Source of the DNA: an uncultured Opitutia bacterium
GTDB lineage: Bacteria > Verrucomicrobiota > Verrucomicrobiia > Opitutales > Opitutaceae
NCBI GenBank assembly: GCA_903839035.1
Contig: CAIMAQ010000029.1
Span: 1-61,600 of the forward strand
Length of the DNA: 61,600 nt
Reading direction: 5' to 3'
The notes under the pieces: generated by a model
Seen by the model: only the letters and a program-made list of their open reading frames with translations
Database searches by the model: none
What the model was told of the DNA's origin: nothing
In this document: positions 60,941-61,600 of the stretch, piece by piece
Position numbering within the stretch: position 1 is the first letter of the stretch
Layout of the letters: the number at the start of each line of letters is the position of its first letter
Made by a program: the position numbers and the translations under genes

Positions 60941-61306
60941 TCACTTGCGCTTTTTGACGAGCCCGAGCTCCTTCTTGATGTTCTGCACGCTGGGCAGGGA
61001 GATGCCGATCGCCTTCGCAATTTCACCGCCCGTCTTGCCGGCGATAACAAGACTCTTCACCTGGGCCTTCGTGTCGGCCGTGATGATGGCGCGCTTGCGG
61101 CGCTTGCCGCTGAGCTTGTTGCCGGCCGAGACCATGGCGTCGCCCGCGACAGACCGGAAAGCCTTGAGGAAGGCCTGGGGGCTCGAGAAGCCGTATTTCC
61201 GGGGCAGCGAGGCCAGTTCCCGGGAAAGTTGCGCCGCGATGGCCTTTTCCAGCTTGGCAACCTTGGCCTTCGCGTCCTCTAGCAGTTTGCTTTTATTTGT
61301 AACCAT
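60941..61306 (-). CDS. Small basic helix-turn-helix protein
   Basis: 121 aa, strongly basic. The N-terminal coiled coil (SKLLEDAKAKVAKLEKAIAA) is followed by RKYGFSSPQAFLKAF and a basic linker (KLSGKRRKRA). The C-terminal HTH is AGKTGGEIAKAIGISLPSVQ continuing into NIKKELGLVKKRK, like the resolvase or sigma-like HTH fold. It is probably a DNA-binding regulator or chromatin-associated protein. A perfect palindrome (61324-61338) lies just upstream of the start. The ATG at 61306 is preferred; 61318 is in frame. Confidence 0.8.
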   Translation of the reverse strand: MVTNKSKLLEDAKAKVAKLEKAIAAQLSRELASLPRKYGFSSPQAFLKAFRSVAGDAMVSAGNKLSGKRRKRAIITADTKAQVKSLVIAGKTGGEIAKAIGISLPSVQNIKKELGLVKKRK

Positions 61307-61323
61307 AGATGGGTGCATACAAC

Positions 61324-61338
61324 TGACATACTATGTCA
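61324..61338. promoter_or_regulatory. Perfect 15-bp palindrome before the HTH gene (candidate operator)
   Basis: TGACATACTATGTCA is perfectly self-complementary around a central C. It is centred 25 bp upstream of the HTH ATG at 61306, in an AT-rich leader, and a further TGACAT copy on the minus strand adjoins it. Autoregulation by the HTH protein is a reasonable inference. Confidence 0.5.
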
Positions 61339-61439
61339 TGTCACGTTCCGTCTTTAGTGAAACACCGATATAGTTAATACAGCGTATATTGTAATTTTTC
61401 CGTGTTCGTTTCCGCCCGCCTATCATCCGGCCCAAACCG

Positions 61440-61600
61440 CTAGGGATGCGCCCACCCGCGCCGAAACTGCGCCGGCCAGCAGCCCGCATGCTGCTTGAAC
61501 ACGCGGCTGAAATGATGGCGGTTCGCAAAGCCCACCGCCTCCGCCACCTGCTCGATCGAGTCGTCGGAAAAGGCCAGCCGCCGGCACGCCTCGCGAATCC
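61440..61600 (-). CDS. AraC-family transcriptional regulator, C-terminal fragment (runs off the window)
   Basis: The last 52 codons are visible; the gene continues past 61600. They encode the second HTH of the AraC domain: IREACRRLAFSDDSIEQVAE then AVGFANRHHFSRVFKQHAGC, with the GF-N-HFSRVFK signature. The protein ends 12 residues after that motif (AQFRRGWAHP). The sensor domain and target cannot be seen. Confidence 0.88.
   Translation of the reverse strand, partial: IREACRRLAFSDDSIEQVAEAVGFANRHHFSRVFKQHAGCWPAQFRRGWAHP

Noticed and set aside
1-61600. tRNA, rRNA, transposase or integrase genes
   Set aside because: No TPsiC-like arm within a cloverleaf, no rRNA sequence and no DDE, tyrosine or serine recombinase motif was recognised in either strand.

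Overview
The window is high-GC DNA that looks like a chromosome segment of an aerobic, polysaccharide-degrading Verrucomicrobiota, most likely Opitutaceae. This rests on gene content: a PilMN-PilO-like-secretin locus of the Akkermansia Amuc_1098-1101 type, a TonB-dependent receptor with the 'MSPF.V' N-terminal motif common in Opitutus-like bacteria, a eukaryote-type UDP-sugar pyrophosphorylase, and many short degenerate interspersed repeats. Many starts lack a clear Shine-Dalgarno sequence, so several start choices are tentative. I saw no rRNA, tRNA, IS element, prophage or CRISPR array.

1-16 kb: trpE and a sigma-70 factor on the plus strand; rpsA on the minus strand with a strong terminator; a tight minus-strand operon for agmatine-to-putrescine conversion (aguB-aguA) ending in a lipoprotein gene; hisG divergent from an OmpR-type response regulator; a stand-alone 5'-3' exonuclease; and a four-gene type IV pilus-like envelope operon (PilM-PilN fusion, Amuc_1100-like PilO, unknown membrane protein, secretin). 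16-34 kb: a NUDIX hydrolase, pyruvate dehydrogenase E1 alpha, E1 beta and E2, a minus-strand operon (ftsB, UDP-sugar pyrophosphorylase, phosphohexomutase, Gfo/Idh/MocA oxidoreductase), an ExeA/GspB-like pair with a polyprenyl-phosphate sugar transferase, PolX, and menaquinone genes (thioesterase, menE, menC).

33.9-45.7 kb is a beta-glucan (probably laminarin) utilisation locus: secreted GH16 and GH30 enzymes, a GPH-type sugar symporter and a large TonB receptor on the minus strand, divergent from a LacI regulator and an 1160-residue GH94/149/161-like phosphorylase. The roughly 400-bp divergent spacer is AT-rich and carries operator-like palindromes. The proposed flow is outer-surface cleavage, TonB uptake, symport and cytoplasmic phosphorolysis to glucose-1-phosphate.

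45.8-61.6 kb: guaB with an N-terminal extension; a four-gene cassette of a secreted protein, a matrixin metalloprotease with a GlyGly-CTERM-like tail and two consecutive rhombosortase-like rhomboid proteases; a divergent adenylosuccinate synthetase; an outer-membrane barrel protein; a housekeeping run ruvX-truA-comF-accD-folC interrupted by palindromic repeats, in which AccD lacks all four zinc-ribbon cysteines; a rhodanese; a GH29 fucosidase with a class IV aminotransferase; an HTH protein with a perfect palindrome in its leader; and the 3' end of an AraC-type regulator. The best candidates for under-described biology are the matrixin/twin rhombosortase cassette, the zinc-less AccD, the beta-glucan phosphorylase locus and the in-frame repeat insertions in menE and menC.
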